DNA of 64,000 nt from Schizosaccharomyces osmophilus (GCF_027921745.1 NC_079238.1:1674001-1738000), one strand, 5' to 3'. Positions 19,495 through 31,733 are shown, counted from the first letter of the stretch. Numbers and translations: made by a program. Notes: a model not told the origin generated them from the letters alone.

Positions 19495-21672
19495 ATGTCA
19501 AAACAAAACGATATCATCCTCATTCCTTCCGAAACAGACATTGAGGAGCAAGATACTTCTTCGCAGCATACAAAGGTACTTGTTCGCACATTTGCTGCTT
19601 CTAACTTTTACCGTTTTTTAGAGTCCTCTCGCCGCAAAAACGAATGTGATCCCAGTTTCTGAAACGCCGCAGCAAAATGCACCGCTTGAAACATTCGTTC
19701 ATTCACTTTTGTAAGAGAATTCTCTGCTCTTATCTATTTGTGCTAACACCCTCTATTCTGTAGCCCCTCTGCTTTTTCCGACTCAGACGACTTGCTTCCT
19801 AGCCCCAGAAATGCTCTCGGCATTCCTTGCGAATCAAATTCCAAATCAAATCATCTTCCTACACCAAATTTCCCTTCCAAAACAAAGAAATTACTAGACA
19901 CTCCTTCGCATCCTCGTGATCCTATCGTTCTATCCTCTTCTCCTCCATCCGCCGTGCCTCAGACAAGTCCCTTGTTTGCGCTTACTCCTCCATCTAATCT
20001 ACACGTTATTGAAAATTTTCAAAGAGAAAACGAAACTCTCGATTTTGGTTCTTCCCCTTTGCGTGACAAAGTCGTTGACTCCATAGCTCTTCCCGATCCC
20101 CCATGCAATAAGACGCCCTGTTTTCAAGAAACCATTTTGGACGCTCCTCACAATACGTTTGCTCAGAAAGTTTCTCCGAAAGGTTTGTCTAATTCCCTCG
20201 ACAGTTCTCTTCTTTGTGAACAGAATTTACTTCAATATAGCACCCTTTTAAATCGCTATGCTGACTCGGAATGCCCAACCCACACTCTCGAAAAAGCTCA
20301 AAGTTGTTCTAAAACCTCTCCAGGAAACCAGATGAAACAAATGTGTAAATTGCCGAGTCCGCTGGCGGGCTCTGGTTTTGATGACACCAAATCTTCTTCG
20401 TCTTCTTCTAAACCCAGTTCTCACGAGAATGATCGGGATGCTTCACTGTTTGATTTGCCTACTGTGGATTTAGCCTCCACAACAATTTCTCGAAAACGCA
20501 CTCTTGATGCACTGTCTACGAACAATACTGCAGACTTAACCCAGAGCAACGATCTAAAAAAGCTGAAAAAACTGAAAAATATTTACTCAAAGAGTTTTCA
20601 AGATTCTTCGAATGATTACGATAATCAAGAAGCATTGCACAGTACTTTACGGAAATCAAAAACTATGGGAAAAGTCGGTTTATCCAAAAAGAAAATTGAG
20701 GAAGCCGAAAGAAAGAAGAATAAAGAACTACAAAAGATTAATAAGGTTAAGAGAACTAGAGAAGAATGCTTATCCGAAATGATTTTATCGCTTTCTGATG
20801 CAGATTTATCTACTGTCTGGGGGGCTTCAGTCTCTGAAACCTTAAACCCTTTTTCTTGTGAATTCAGAACTGTGAAACATCAACAAAAAAGCACGGTGTT
20901 TTGGAAAAGAAAGGTCAATACATACTTTGATCATTCTGCCAACCGGTTTGAATTTGTCACCGAACATGTACAAAACGAGCCATTTTCACTTTATCGAACC
21001 CCTTGTTCTGATTTCGTGACAAAAATTGCTGATGGCATACTGGATGATTTTGTTAAATCGTGCAAGCTTCAATCTCCAAACAGCAAACTCATAATCATAT
21101 TAGAAGGAGTTAACAGTCATTTCAAAAATGTCAAGTCTGATATTAATCGTCAGTATGCTAATGCGGTTAATACCGGTACAAGACCCTTGTTATTTGGCTC
21201 GCTTTCTAAATTTCAGACAATCACAAAGGAAGTTCTCGAAAGTGAAGTCTGCAGGATAAACGTTCAGCATAATGTACTACTAAACTATTCTAACGATGAA
21301 AAAGAAACTGCCGATTGGATCATATCCATTACCTCCGACATAGCTCTATCACGATATAAACAATTCTCCCATTTGTCTGCTAGGATTTCATTAGCGGAAA
21401 TAGGGCATGTTAAATCAGCCGATCGAGCTGAGAATACGCTGAATTTTATGTTAAGGCAACTACTAAGAGTTACTCCCAACATTTCAAATGCTATCTGCGA
21501 TTACTTTCCGTCCATTCCCAAGCTGATTCAACATCTGAAAGCAAATGGTGAAGAATCTTTGTCTAATATCATGGTTACTACGGCTATCAGCGAAAGGAAT
21601 CTTGGAATAGCTTTATCCCGCCGGATCTATAACACGTTTTTGGGTAGAAGAAGTGCGGATGATGCCCCGTAG
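19495..21672 (+). CDS. eme1: Holliday junction resolvase regulatory subunit Eme1
   Basis: Non-catalytic partner of Mus81. The complex cuts branched DNA during recombination and fork repair. I read three exons: 19495-19575, 19622-19710 and 19764-21672 (692 residues). The introns are 46 and 53 nt, with TCTAAC and GCTAAC branch sites and TTAG/GTAG acceptors. The N-terminal half is Ser/Pro-rich, with many potential phosphosites and basic NLS-like runs (KKLKKLK; AERKKNKELQ). The conserved C-terminal part (about 330 to the end) is an ERCC4-like nuclease domain without the active-site motif, plus helix-hairpin-helix residues. The third-exon frame alone lacks an ATG, which is why the two upstream exons are needed. 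Position and strand match S. pombe eme1. Confidence 0.92.
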
Positions 21673-21805
21673 ACACCAGCATGTATATTATTTATAATTT
21701 GCCATTCTTTTATTAGTCATCCATATAAATAATAAATAAATTTATTGCTACCTTCTGTTTAGTAGACAAATGTCATCATTAAGCACACAGGCACATAAAT
21801 ATGCA

Positions 21806-24800
21806 TCAGTTTTCATTTTGGTTAAGTGCCTTTCTAACCGCTAATACATTATCGACAATAACGGCATCCACACCAAATCGGACCTGGCGTCTTACATTGT
21901 CTGTGTCGTTGTTTAAAACACCATACGTATAGCAAGTCAACTTCAATTGCTTTACAGCTTTAATTAACCGTGGAGTTTTGATCAAAGGCTCACAAGCACT
22001 TACAATACCAAGCAAATTCCATTGGGCAGCAAATCTCATAGAATCCTTAAGGGAGGCTGCTCTGGCATCAGTTCGAAAAGCTGTACCACCTTCTGTTAAG
22101 AACAGAACAGGTACAGAGCATTTTAGTGACAACAAGATACAAATATCTGGATTGAAACTAGAGAAAATGTATCGTCTATGACCTCCATACTTTTGTATCA
22201 CGGAAAGAATAGTATCCACGAACGCATTGTAGTCATATGCGACAGGTAAAAGATTCTCCTCCTCGGCCTCACTCAGCATTGGATATTTAAACTCAACATT
22301 TAATCCTACCGATTGAGGAACCTTTTCCAAGATGTCACGTAAAGTATTAAAAGGAGCACAAATGCTATGTCCCAATGCGTTTCCTTTATAAACCTTACGC
22401 TTCGTATTCGAAGGCTCTTCTTGAGAATTCAGTAAATTCAATAAATCCAGATGAGTATCTGAAGATCTTGATACTGAAGAGCTATACGCACGAGGACGAC
22501 GCTTAAGACTGTATTCATGGAGATCATCCGCCATTTTTTTGTCAGATGGGCTATGCGAAACTGATAAAAACTGTTCCAAGGTTAAAGAATGAACCTGAGC
22601 ATCAGTTCCTGTTTCATTAACGGCAAAATCGTGGTATACAACAGGAACCTTATCTTTCGTTAGTTGAACATCCAACTCAACGTAGGAAGCACCCAAATCA
22701 GCAGCTTTTATAAAAGATTGGACTGTGTTTTCACCGAGTTGTAAAGTCAAACGATCAGGTTGATTTTTTCCTAATCCACGGTGCCCTATAACCTCTACGC
22801 TGTTTGATTTCCCGGATTCCGAAGGCGATTTCGATGTAGCAGGTGATTCATCGTGATCCTCTAAAGTCGATCTATCAAAATTTGAGACCGACTCTAAGGA
22901 ATTAGCACCGTGAACGCGTTCGGAACCCAGCTTTAGAATATTTTTATCCGGAGCGGTAGACACCAATGCATCGACATGAATTTTCGCAATCGGTTTTAGT
23001 CCTTTACTGGATAACAAAGTAAGGGAAGGGAGCGGTTTTAATGACTGCATACCTTTACCTAAATTTGGAATAAAGTCGCTCAATTGAGCGTAAGCTCTAC
23101 CAATTACCTTCAAGGACCTGTGGCCTAAAGCGTCAATACAAACAGTGGTTTTATCAATGTTCTTCGTGGCAAAAACCAACTCATAAGGAGGAGATGCAAC
23201 AGCGGATTTGACGTTTATCTCCTCGGTAGCTTCATAATGCATATAGACAGAGTCGTCAATTGCTTCATCCGGTTCAACCACATCTTCAAAATCAACCTCA
23301 CCAACATTGTCAAAATGCGAACGAGGCACATCAATAACCACACTAGAGCTTGTAGACTTTTCACGAAACATAGATGATTCTGATGAAGTTGCTTGTATAT
23401 TAGTCGCAAGACTAGTAGACGGTAAATCAGCTGTCGATGATTTGGAGGAACCGACAGAAGACGATGCCTTACCGGAGAGGTATTGAGCTTCTTCACCTTC
23501 AAGTGTGACACGTATACGTCCGGTTAAGCCACTCAATCTCAAAATCACAATAGACGAAGAGGGTTGAATCTCCATAGCTCGTTTTCGGCTTCTCATCTCT
23601 GCTCCCGATGATTTTACGGATAAAGAATCTAGATTCACAGGACCATCACTCAAAGTTACAGACGTTTGCAACAAATCGAGTACCTCCATTTTTCCACGAA
23701 CAACGGCATGTTCCATTGCTGTCCAACCAGAAGCGTCAATCTCATCAACGGATGAGCCAAATTGAATAAGGACCTTAATAATTTCTGAAAATCCGAGAGC
23801 ACTGGCAAGCATCAATGGCGTCCATGAAAAGGGGGCCTCGCGTGTATTTTGATCTGCGCCGTATTTTATCAGCATTTCTACACAACTTGAGCGGTGGTTT
23901 CGAACAGCAGCGTGCAGAGCACTACTTCCTTTTGCATCGTGCTCATTAGCATCGAAACCGGCATCCAGGAGTTCTTTGATCATTCCTGCGTTGTCTCCTA
24001 CCAAGCATACCAATACCAATGGAGGTATTGGGCCGGGCTTGGTTGAAGGTGTACTTTTGTCTTGACAAGATAAAAGGGCATGCAACACTTTTACATGGTT
24101 GCCTCTAATAGCCAAGGTTAAAGGGGTATCATGCATAATGTCAAACCAATAAGGACGCATCCAATTTAGAGGTTCCGCTGAAGGGATGGACGATATGATT
24201 TTACAAAATTCGTAACATAACGTATAGAAGCCAGCTTCAGCAGCTGAGTGCATGACTGTTTGCCCCTTGCTATTTCTCTCGACAGAGAGGATTCGTGTTA
24301 AAAGAGAATTAAGATGGTCTTTTTCTAAATATATGACAGAGCATATGTCCTTGACAACTTCTAAAAAGCAGTACACGCCATGACCGGGACCATCTAGGTT
24401 ATTCACTGCACGACGTAAAGCAGAAGCGAGACATTCCGATCGAAGTCCCATTCTTCCAACGACTTCTCTCATGCAAGCTTTAGCAGCAGCAACAATAGTA
24501 GCAGCAAGTATATCAATCAAGACGGTTTCGGGAGCGTTGATACAGGTTTCAGCAATCTCTCTAACGTCATCCTGTTGAATGTATGTAAGCAAGTCTTTCT
24601 TTATCGGATGTTTCGAGGATATATGCTCTAGCTTTTTTAAGGTATCTGTCTTTTTTTGAGAACTGTCCAATGCCTTCAAAGAGAGTAGGGTTTCGTAAAT
24701 TTTTGCCGAATTGGCAAAATCCAGCTTCATAACTTTACGTTCGTAAAAAGTGGTTTCGCGGTCGGTACCAAGATGCTTGTCCATGTTGGCCGACAATTTT

Positions 24801-25469
24801 TCAAATGCCAACTTGTTCCATTCAGCAAAAGAAGAAAGTTTTTGTAATCGTAAATCCAAATCCTTTATTTGTTTATTTCGCTCTTGAGTTTCGTTTATAG
24901 AACCAGATCGATGATTGGTTATTTCTAGATCATCCTCGTTCGAGAGACGAGAAATATAAGCATTGAGCTGAGAAATGTTTGTAGAGAAAAAATTGACTAC
25001 TTTTTCTAGATTTGCAACCAACATCTCGTCTGGTGAACCCTTAGGCCATGAACCATCTGGAGCCCGCTGCAAATATGCGTTCTTACTTGTGGGGTTGGAA
25101 GCCACAAATTGGATTTTTTGCTTTATTCCGTTATAATCCACATATTCATCAGCGAATTCTGAGATTAGGGCCAATTGGAGACTGCATGTTAGCATGGAAT
25201 AAGGATAAAAAAGAAAGGAAAAAGGAAATGGTTAGTAGTATAGAAAGGTAGTGTATCTTATATCCATGTAGCCTCGCCTTTCGTCTCACTGAGTGGGCAT
25301 GATTTTGACGTTGGAACAAAAAGAATTGCGCATCATCCTTTCAACTTTTTAAGGCCCTTTTCTATACGCATGGATTGACAAGATTTGACGACCAAATGCT
25401 TGTTTTCTAAACATCCATCGATATTTATACGCTACAAAAAGAATGTACCTACCTTTCACCAAATTTCAT
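21806..25469 (-). CDS. gde1: glycerophosphodiester phosphodiesterase Gde1 (SPX-ankyrin-GDPD)
   Basis: Predicted to hydrolyse glycerophosphocholine-type substrates to glycerol 3-phosphate, linked to phosphate status by its SPX domain. I read two exons: 25453-25469 (17 nt) and 21806-25181, with a 271-nt intron, giving 1130 residues. Exon 1 supplies M-K-F-G-E-S, the canonical SPX start. Without it the frame opens with MLTCS, which is really the branch site plus acceptor (CTAACATGCAG). The SPX domain covers about 1-180, ankyrin repeats about 310-510, a linker, then GDPD from about 803 (GHRGLG, GENTVQSF, ELDVQLTKD, VYHD, all catalytic residues present). The domain order equals S. cerevisiae Gde1. 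Confidence 0.95.
25182..25452 (-). other. gde1 intron 1 (271 nt)
   Basis: The donor GTAGGT is at 25452 downward; the acceptor is CTAACATGCAG ending at 25182. The branch adenine is only about 8 nt from the acceptor. Splicing joins a 17-nt first exon to the rest and restores the SPX N-terminus. Confidence 0.85.
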
Positions 25470-27054
25470 AACAGATAAATTATGAATCCGAAAGTGTATA
25501 AAAAAGACTGAACCGGACTCAAAAGAGGTATAAAGTATACTGCAAAGGTAGAATGGGAGAGGCTAAGTTCAAAACAGCCTGAAAATCTGGACAACCTCGC
25601 CTTCAAATACGTTATAACAGATTAACAGAATTTACTTCATCTTGCGGTAGGCTGTTCTGGCATATTATACCATAATGTACTGCATTTGTATCATTTAAAA
25701 GCGATAAAACGATATCTGTTTAGACAGTCGTCTATATGTACAAAGGTCCCATGCAGTTTGTCTCAACATGAAAAATGCATAGAATCGGCTGAAGGTTGCA
25801 ATTCAATTTGAGTGTTCTCATAGTTAAATTCTTTATTAAGTGGTGAGTCTTTTACAAAGGAAAGAAACAATTGGAAAGAGTGAGCGGAAAGTGAATTTTT
25901 GGCACACAGAGAGAGACAGAGACAACCATGTCGAAGTTGCTATTTTGATTTTTTCTTTCATTGGCGAGTCTTGCTTTCTTACATTGATCTTCTTGGTCGA
26001 GTCATCGAGTCAAGTAGCGGTGTGGAATGCCGCTCTATTTCACCTGAATTGGAATGAAAAAAGATTATGCGAAGAAGAAGCCACAAAAGCGGATTTTTAT
26101 AATCCTCTTCTTCGTATTGTATTACTCCGTCATCCGAAAAGAGCTCGACTACGTTGACATCTAATTTTGATAGTCCTTAAGACGATCAGAGATCAATTAA
26201 CAACTTGATAGATCTAAAAGCTAAAGCTAAAAAATTTGTTCGTCTTCTACGGCTACCATAGCTACAGTCTCTTCTTACGAAATTTCATTTACCTTGCTTT
26301 GTTTACTAATTGTAAAATCTTACTCCTAAGACTTATAATAGCAAATGTTTTTAACAATATATTGCATAAACATATATAATATATTAACAAATAGCTACTG
26401 ATGTCACAAAACTGGATACGTTGTCACCAAGAAGTGCAAATTTATGTGTCTCTTAAAGTCAAGGTAAAGAACAATTATTATAACATACGTGTGTTTTGTA
26501 CTGTTAAAAAAAAGCTTCCTTCATTAGATGTGCGATGAGAAAGGCTAGCACAAGGAAGTACTAAAAGTAAGAGTGTACTTGAAGTAACTCTGCCATTTCA
26601 AGTCTATAGGGAAGCCTTCTATGCTCATTTGAAAACAAATTATATCAACGAGTTATGCAATCAAATATTGTTCTATTTTTACTAAATGGAACATTTTTAT
26701 AGGGAACATACCACGGTTTTTGATACGCGACTGTTTATTTACACTTGGTTGCTATAGAAACTGACGCGTAAACAAAACAATTTGCAAATTATATAACTAG
26801 CATTTGATCACCATTGTTGAGCTTGGCGACAATTGAAGTTTTTAATACATTTGCGCTTTACAGTTGATAGTCAATTAAGCCTTGGATCTGATACTTCGTA
26901 TACCACACGTCTAGAGTCTTTTGTTTACCTCTACTGCTAAAGTTTTCAAGTCTGTTCTAGCAGTAAAACTTTGTGGTACCAGCTTAGTTATTCTTTTTTG
27001 ACTATTTGTGTTTTGTTTGTACTCTTTTTTGGACTTTGCATTTAAAAATCGCTA
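25470..27054. other. 1.6-kb divergent region, gde1 and the Ser-rich gene
   Basis: AT-rich. One ACGCGT lies at 26764-26769, about 290 bp before the Ser-rich gene. The 105-codon frame at 25840-26157 starts with GTG and has no family resemblance, so I do not call it. No RNA gene is recognised. Confidence 0.4.
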
Positions 27055-29025
27055 ATGTATTCCGTGTACTCTTTACTCCTGCTGGCTGTCCTAAGCCAAG
27101 TCAGTTGGGCATTACATTTCAGCAACAATTCTTCAGTGATCAGTTACTGTGGTTCTGATGTCGCAAACCAGCCATCTTCAGCCTCTATTACTCTTCATAG
27201 TAATTCTTCTATGATTGCTACAGATAATTCAAGATCAACGGTCCCAACATCATCTATACCTTCTTCATTGAACTCAACTTTGCCATCTGTTAATTCGTTA
27301 CCGGTTTTTGAAGCTCGTAGGGGAATTGTGACAGAATCTTTTGATACCTATAATACCTATACGAATAAGGTGCCTTCGCCAGCATTGTCTTCATACACTT
27401 ATTTAAGCACTTTTGCCTCAGACAGCACTGCTGCTTTTACATCTGTAGAAACTTACAATACTGGGCCGGATGTTGAACTGAATAACCCGAGCACTTCAAC
27501 ACCAGTTCCCACTTCTACTGCTATGCCTTCGAGTTCTTTTACTCCTACTGCTTCATCACTGTCTAGTACATGGCCTTCAGAAGTACCCTCTTCTAGTCCT
27601 GACCCAACCTCTAGTAGTTGGCCTACTGCCAGTCCTTCCTCTGATCCTTATGCCTCACCTTCTAGTGCTTGGTCTTCAGAAGTACCCTCTTCTGATTCTA
27701 ACCCAACCTCTAGTAGTTGGCCTACTGTCAGTCCTTCCTCTGATCCTTATGCCTCACCTTCTAGTGCTTGGTCTTCAGAAGTACCCTCTTCTAGTCCTGA
27801 CCCAACCTCTAGTAGTTGGCCTACTGCCAGTCCTTCCTCTGATTCTTATACCTCACCTTCTAGTGCTTTGTCTTCAGCGGTGCCTTCTTCAAGTTCTTCT
27901 AACCCACCCTCTAGTAGCTGGTCTACTATGAGTTCTTCCTCTGAGACTTATGCCTCACCTTCTAGTGCTTGGTCGTCAGTGGTGCCTTCTTCAAGTTCTT
28001 CTAACCCACCTTCTAGTAGTTGGCCTACTGCCAGTCCTTCCTCTGATCCTTATGCCTCACCTTCTAGTGCTTGGTCGTCAGCGGTGTCTTCTTCAAGTTC
28101 TTCTAACCCACCCTCTAGTAGTTGGCCTACTGCCAGTCCTTCCTCTGATCCTTATGCCTCACCTTCTAGTGCTTGGTCGTCAGCGGTGTCTTCTTCAAGT
28201 TCTTCTAACCCACCCTCTAGTAGTTGGCCTACTGCCAGTCCTTCCTCTGATCCTTATGCCTCACCTTCTAGTGCTTGGTCGTCAGCGGTGTCTTCTTCAA
28301 GTTCTTCTAACCCACCCTCTAGTAGTTGGCCTACTGCCAGTCCTTCCTCTGATCCTTATGCCTCACCTTCTAGTGCTTGGTCTTCAGCGGTGCCTTCTTC
28401 AAGTTCTTCTAACCCACCCTCTAGTAGCTGGTCTACTATGAGTTCTTCCTCTGAGACCTATGCCTCACCTTCTAGTGCTTTGTCTTCAGCGGTGCCTTCT
28501 TCAAGTTCTTCTAACCCACCCTCTAGTAGCTGGTCTACTATGAGTCCTTCCTCTGATTCTTATACCTCACCTTCTAGTGCTTGGTCTTCAGAAGTACCCT
28601 CTTCTAATTCTAACCCACCCTCTAATAGCTGGTCTACTGTCAGTCCTTGGCCTTCGGCATCGGCTTCCAGTTCCGTAAGTTCTACTTCCACTTCAAATTC
28701 TGTTGAACCACCGTCTACTTCTTCTTATTCGACCATTTCTGTGCCAACCAGTAGCTACTCTTCGAACACATTTAGCTCAATGCCCATTGCTACTAGTAAC
28801 ACAGTAAATCCGAATGTGGATTCATCTGGATTGTGGTATCTGACGGCTTTATCTACTTTCCAGGTCCCCGATGGGTTTTCTTGGTCAAATATAAATGGAT
28901 TTTCAGTCTTGATGCCAACAGGAAATGACCTTAATAAACGTACTATTAATGCTAAGGCTACTGCAAGTCCGCTGCCTTCCGATACATGGAGCACGTTTGT
29001 CACTCAAACATCCGCCCCTAATTAA
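27055..29025 (+). CDS. Ser-rich repeat secreted/cell-wall glycoprotein
   Basis: 656 codons, single exon. The N-terminus (MYSVYSLLLLAVLSQVSWA) is a good signal peptide, cleaved near Ala19. After a Ser/Thr-rich stretch, residues about 182-530 are 33-34-residue tandem repeats of the type PSSSWPTASPSSDPYASPSS. A non-repetitive C-terminal piece (about 575-656) has Trp, Tyr and a KR site. There is no obvious GPI-attachment tail and no chitinase (GH18) motif. Such Ser/Pro repeats are expected to be heavily O-mannosylated, so ogm2-type enzymes would act on it. S. pombe has an SPAPB1E7.04c gene here, annotated as I recall as a chitinase-like protein. This may be a shortened or diverged counterpart. 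The likely role is cell wall or adhesion (inference). Confidence 0.85.
   Translation: MYSVYSLLLLAVLSQVSWALHFSNNSSVISYCGSDVANQPSSASITLHSNSSMIATDNSRSTVPTSSIPSSLNSTLPSVNSLPVFEARRGIVTESFDTYNTYTNKVPSPALSSYTYLSTFASDSTAAFTSVETYNTGPDVELNNPSTSTPVPTSTAMPSSSFTPTASSLSSTWPSEVPSSSPDPTSSSWPTASPSSDPYASPSSAWSSEVPSSDSNPTSSSWPTVSPSSDPYASPSSAWSSEVPSSSPDPTSSSWPTASPSSDSYTSPSSALSSAVPSSSSSNPPSSSWSTMSSSSETYASPSSAWSSVVPSSSSSNPPSSSWPTASPSSDPYASPSSAWSSAVSSSSSSNPPSSSWPTASPSSDPYASPSSAWSSAVSSSSSSNPPSSSWPTASPSSDPYASPSSAWSSAVSSSSSSNPPSSSWPTASPSSDPYASPSSAWSSAVPSSSSSNPPSSSWSTMSSSSETYASPSSALSSAVPSSSSSNPPSSSWSTMSPSSDSYTSPSSAWSSEVPSSNSNPPSNSWSTVSPWPSASASSSVSSTSTSNSVEPPSTSSYSTISVPTSSYSSNTFSSMPIATSNTVNPNVDSSGLWYLTALSTFQVPDGFSWSNINGFSVLMPTGNDLNKRTINAKATASPLPSDTWSTFVTQTSAPN
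27650..28660 (+). repeat. coding minisatellite, 99/102-bp units
   Basis: The string CCTCACCT recurs at 27653, 27752, 27851, 27953, 28055, 28157, 28259, 28361, 28463 and 28565. The first two steps are 99 bp and the following seven are 102 bp, so every unit keeps the reading frame. The units from about 28055 to 28361 encode identical protein sequence, which points to recent unequal exchange or slippage. Confidence 0.95.
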
Positions 29026-29201
29026 AGCACATAAAGAATAGTCTACTATTCTCGTCAAGCCAATTTAGGTCTTTCAGTTTTTTAGGTCTTTTGGAATATT
29101 TATAATAGAATTACTTTATTATACTATATATATATACACTTTACTTTGTAACGATCCTTTTGAATATGTTTATAGTTTCACCCAAAATAAAGCCCATTTT
29201 A

Positions 29202-31110
29202 TTATTCGTCCCTAAAAATTAAAATTAATTCGTCCAAACGAGAAGCTTGCAATAATAGCTTTTCCTCATATGAGCGCAATCTTTTCAACTCAGCTTGTTC
29301 AAATTTCTGCAGATATTCTTCCTCCTTCCCTTTTATATCAATACGTTCAGCCTTGTCTATTAGTTGCGATCTTTGAGCCCGTTCGTCCCGAAGTCGATGA
29401 AACATTTTTGCAATTACTTCATATAATTGATCCAGAAAAATAGAATAAGCACGTTCAGACCGATGAAACCAGAGATAAAAAGTCTTTGAAGGTGCACGAT
29501 CAGAGCTCCTTGGAACTTCTTGTAATTCTAATGCTCCCATCTCAGCCATAGATTGAAGAACAGTTCGTAAATCTTTTTGTCGTAGTAAGGCCATATTTGC
29601 TAGTTGCTTTTCCTCAATTTTTCCTTTATCTTTTATAATCCGTAATAGTCTAGTTGCTCTGTCACCAAGTTTTTCGTCTAAAATATTTTCAAATTCCACA
29701 GCACGAAGCATATTTGTTAAATAAGCAAAGTCTATTTTCCATTCACCCATGCCTCTATTACCCACTCTTGTGATAAATTTCAAGGCAGTATCAGCCAGCA
29801 ATTCCAAATGTTGTACCAACACTTTGCTTTTGCTGTTGCTTTCATCATCAATGTTTTCTTCGTAATCTTCATCCTCCTCTTCCTGTTCCTCCATTTCCAG
29901 TTCGTCAAGTTGATCAAGTGCAGCTTTTGCAGGGGGTTTCCTTACGTTGGAGCTTTTCGCAAAACAAGACTCAATGTCAATGTCTTTAGGAAAATTCCTT
30001 GTAAGTTCCATGGTAGTGATGGTTAAAACTGTAGGACGTTAGCAATTAACAAATGTTAACAGTTTTTTTATAAAAAAAAACCTCAGAATTCGCATACCAG
30101 TAGCAGGAGATGGAGAGCCTACGAATTTAGACTCTAGGATTGCCAGTAGATGAGAATATACGATAGCAGTCGTTTTTCCGATACGGCGTTCTGCCCAGTA
30201 TACAAGTCTTTGATTTCTTGCTAAGAATGAGAATTTTGCACGATTTACGCGTACGTGTGCAGCGGGATCTGGAAGCAGAATACTGTTTTCATCATCCAAA
30301 ATTTCGTTCAAATCTCCCGTCATTGAAGAAGTGGTAGCATTTCTTCGCTTTCGTTTCGCGGGCCGGGGAATCGAATCTTTCGGTTTTCTTATAAGACCTT
30401 GATTTTCGGCCATGTCACTTGATTGGAGCCGGGCCATTTCAAGTGCGACAGAGTCATTCACTTCACGATTCTTCTTTATTTCAGATACGTTCTCTGATTT
30501 ACGCTGCTCAAGGAATTTGATACGAAGTTGCATTTCCTGGTCACCAACCGGAATCAAATGTCGAGGCTGCACAACTACAAGATATTTCAAGTATATCAAA
30601 TCAGTAATATTTTGCTGTAGCATTCGGCTTTCCTCATCCGTTCCATCTGGACTCTTTCCAAATGCACTATAAACATCTTGCACGCGCGCACGACCCTGTG
30701 TACTCACATATTTAGCGATGGATGCTGTTTCTTGGTTTAATTTTAGCGAAACTGAATAAACGTCCTTTCCTTTCCTTATTAAATTATACATTTCTTGCCA
30801 TTGGGCTTCATAATAAGTCACTTCTCGAAGCTGTTCAATGGCCGTAACAAACGAGACCATATGATGCTGCATTAGACTAGCAAGAGCCTGTCGAATTTTT
30901 GGCGCAGGAAGATTTGTCCGCTTCAGAAGCATTGATAGATTCATTCGCCCATGACGAAGTAAAATGCTTGCTATTTCCTATTAACAACCATCTAGTCAGC
31001 TTCTGCACAACATTTTCCAATCTCAGCTATTCACCCAAACATACCGAGCAGCATTCTCCAAAAAACTCGTCCACTAGGATTTCGCACAGTCCAACTGCAT
31101 ACTGTGACAT
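29202..31110 (-). CDS. rpc82: DNA-directed RNA polymerase III subunit Rpc82 (C82/RPC3)
   Basis: Subunit of the C82-C34-C31 trimer that helps Pol III open promoters. I read three exons: 31045-31110, 30098-30977 and 29202-30028 (590 residues). Introns have donors GTATGT and GTATGC, branch sites CTGAC and GCTAAC, and acceptors AATAG and CTACAG. Exon 1 encodes [19 protein letters not shown], and splicing continues into [17 protein letters not shown], the first winged helix. Several extended winged helices follow. An acidic insert (about 330-350: [14 protein letters not shown]) and a C-terminal coiled coil ([19 protein letters not shown]) are typical of the family. The family call rests on overall layout and on rpc17-like synteny with S. 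pombe. It diverges from mcl1. Confidence 0.92.
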
Positions 31111-31733
31111 CCTTGCATCCACCACTACTCAAACATGCAAATTGCTTCAGTAGTGTTTATGGTCAAAAGAATTTGTGCGACGAAACCTCGATTTTCAAAT
31201 ACCGAAGCGTTCTTAACATATTTTAAGTAGGTTAACGTAGAGGAACAAAGAATCCTGCTTTAGTAAACAAATGCAAAAACTATCTTCAGTTGTTCCTCTC
31301 GCTGGTAATTCTATCTTTACAGCTGAGCTAGCATAACCTTTTCTCTAGAATTGTGTGTAGGAGTATTGAGGTGCCATACTCCATGTGACGCACATGGAAT
31401 AAATGTCAACGTGGGCAGCTCAACTCATCCTATGTGTCTACAAAGATCTTATGGTAATGGCTTCATCTACTAGGAATTCGTTCTTATTTCAGATTTTCCA
31501 TAATTCGCGATTTGCTTCACAGCATTTGCATTTTGGCCCATTTCCAGTCGAATGAGTTACAGTTAAAAGCTGAGCAGTAATCAAACACTACGGAACTAAG
31601 TTTTTGTTTAATAGTCAATATTCAACTGGGTTTTCTTCCATTTTTACCTATTCGTTTTTATTGTTGACTAAAGAGATGGAACGATACCCTTATTTACATT
31701 TCCACCAAGGGTTGCTTTTCTTCGTCTGCTACA
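31111..31733. other. divergent promoter region, rpc82 and mcl1
   Basis: 623 bp. It contains a short palindrome, TCCATGTG and CACATGGA, at 31380-31398 with a 3-nt spacer, and a forkhead-like GTAAACAAA at about 31264. No ACGCGT is present, although mcl1 is usually thought of as cell-cycle regulated in S. pombe. No gene is seen. Confidence 0.4.

Noticed and set aside
25840-26157. 105-codon frame between gde1 and the Ser-rich gene
   Set aside because: GTG start, no recognisable domain and no upstream exon found.
27950-28441. 163-codon Leu-rich frame over the Ser-rich repeat
   Set aside because: Frame-shifted reading of the 102-bp minisatellite. The repeat unit is a multiple of three, so all frames stay open.
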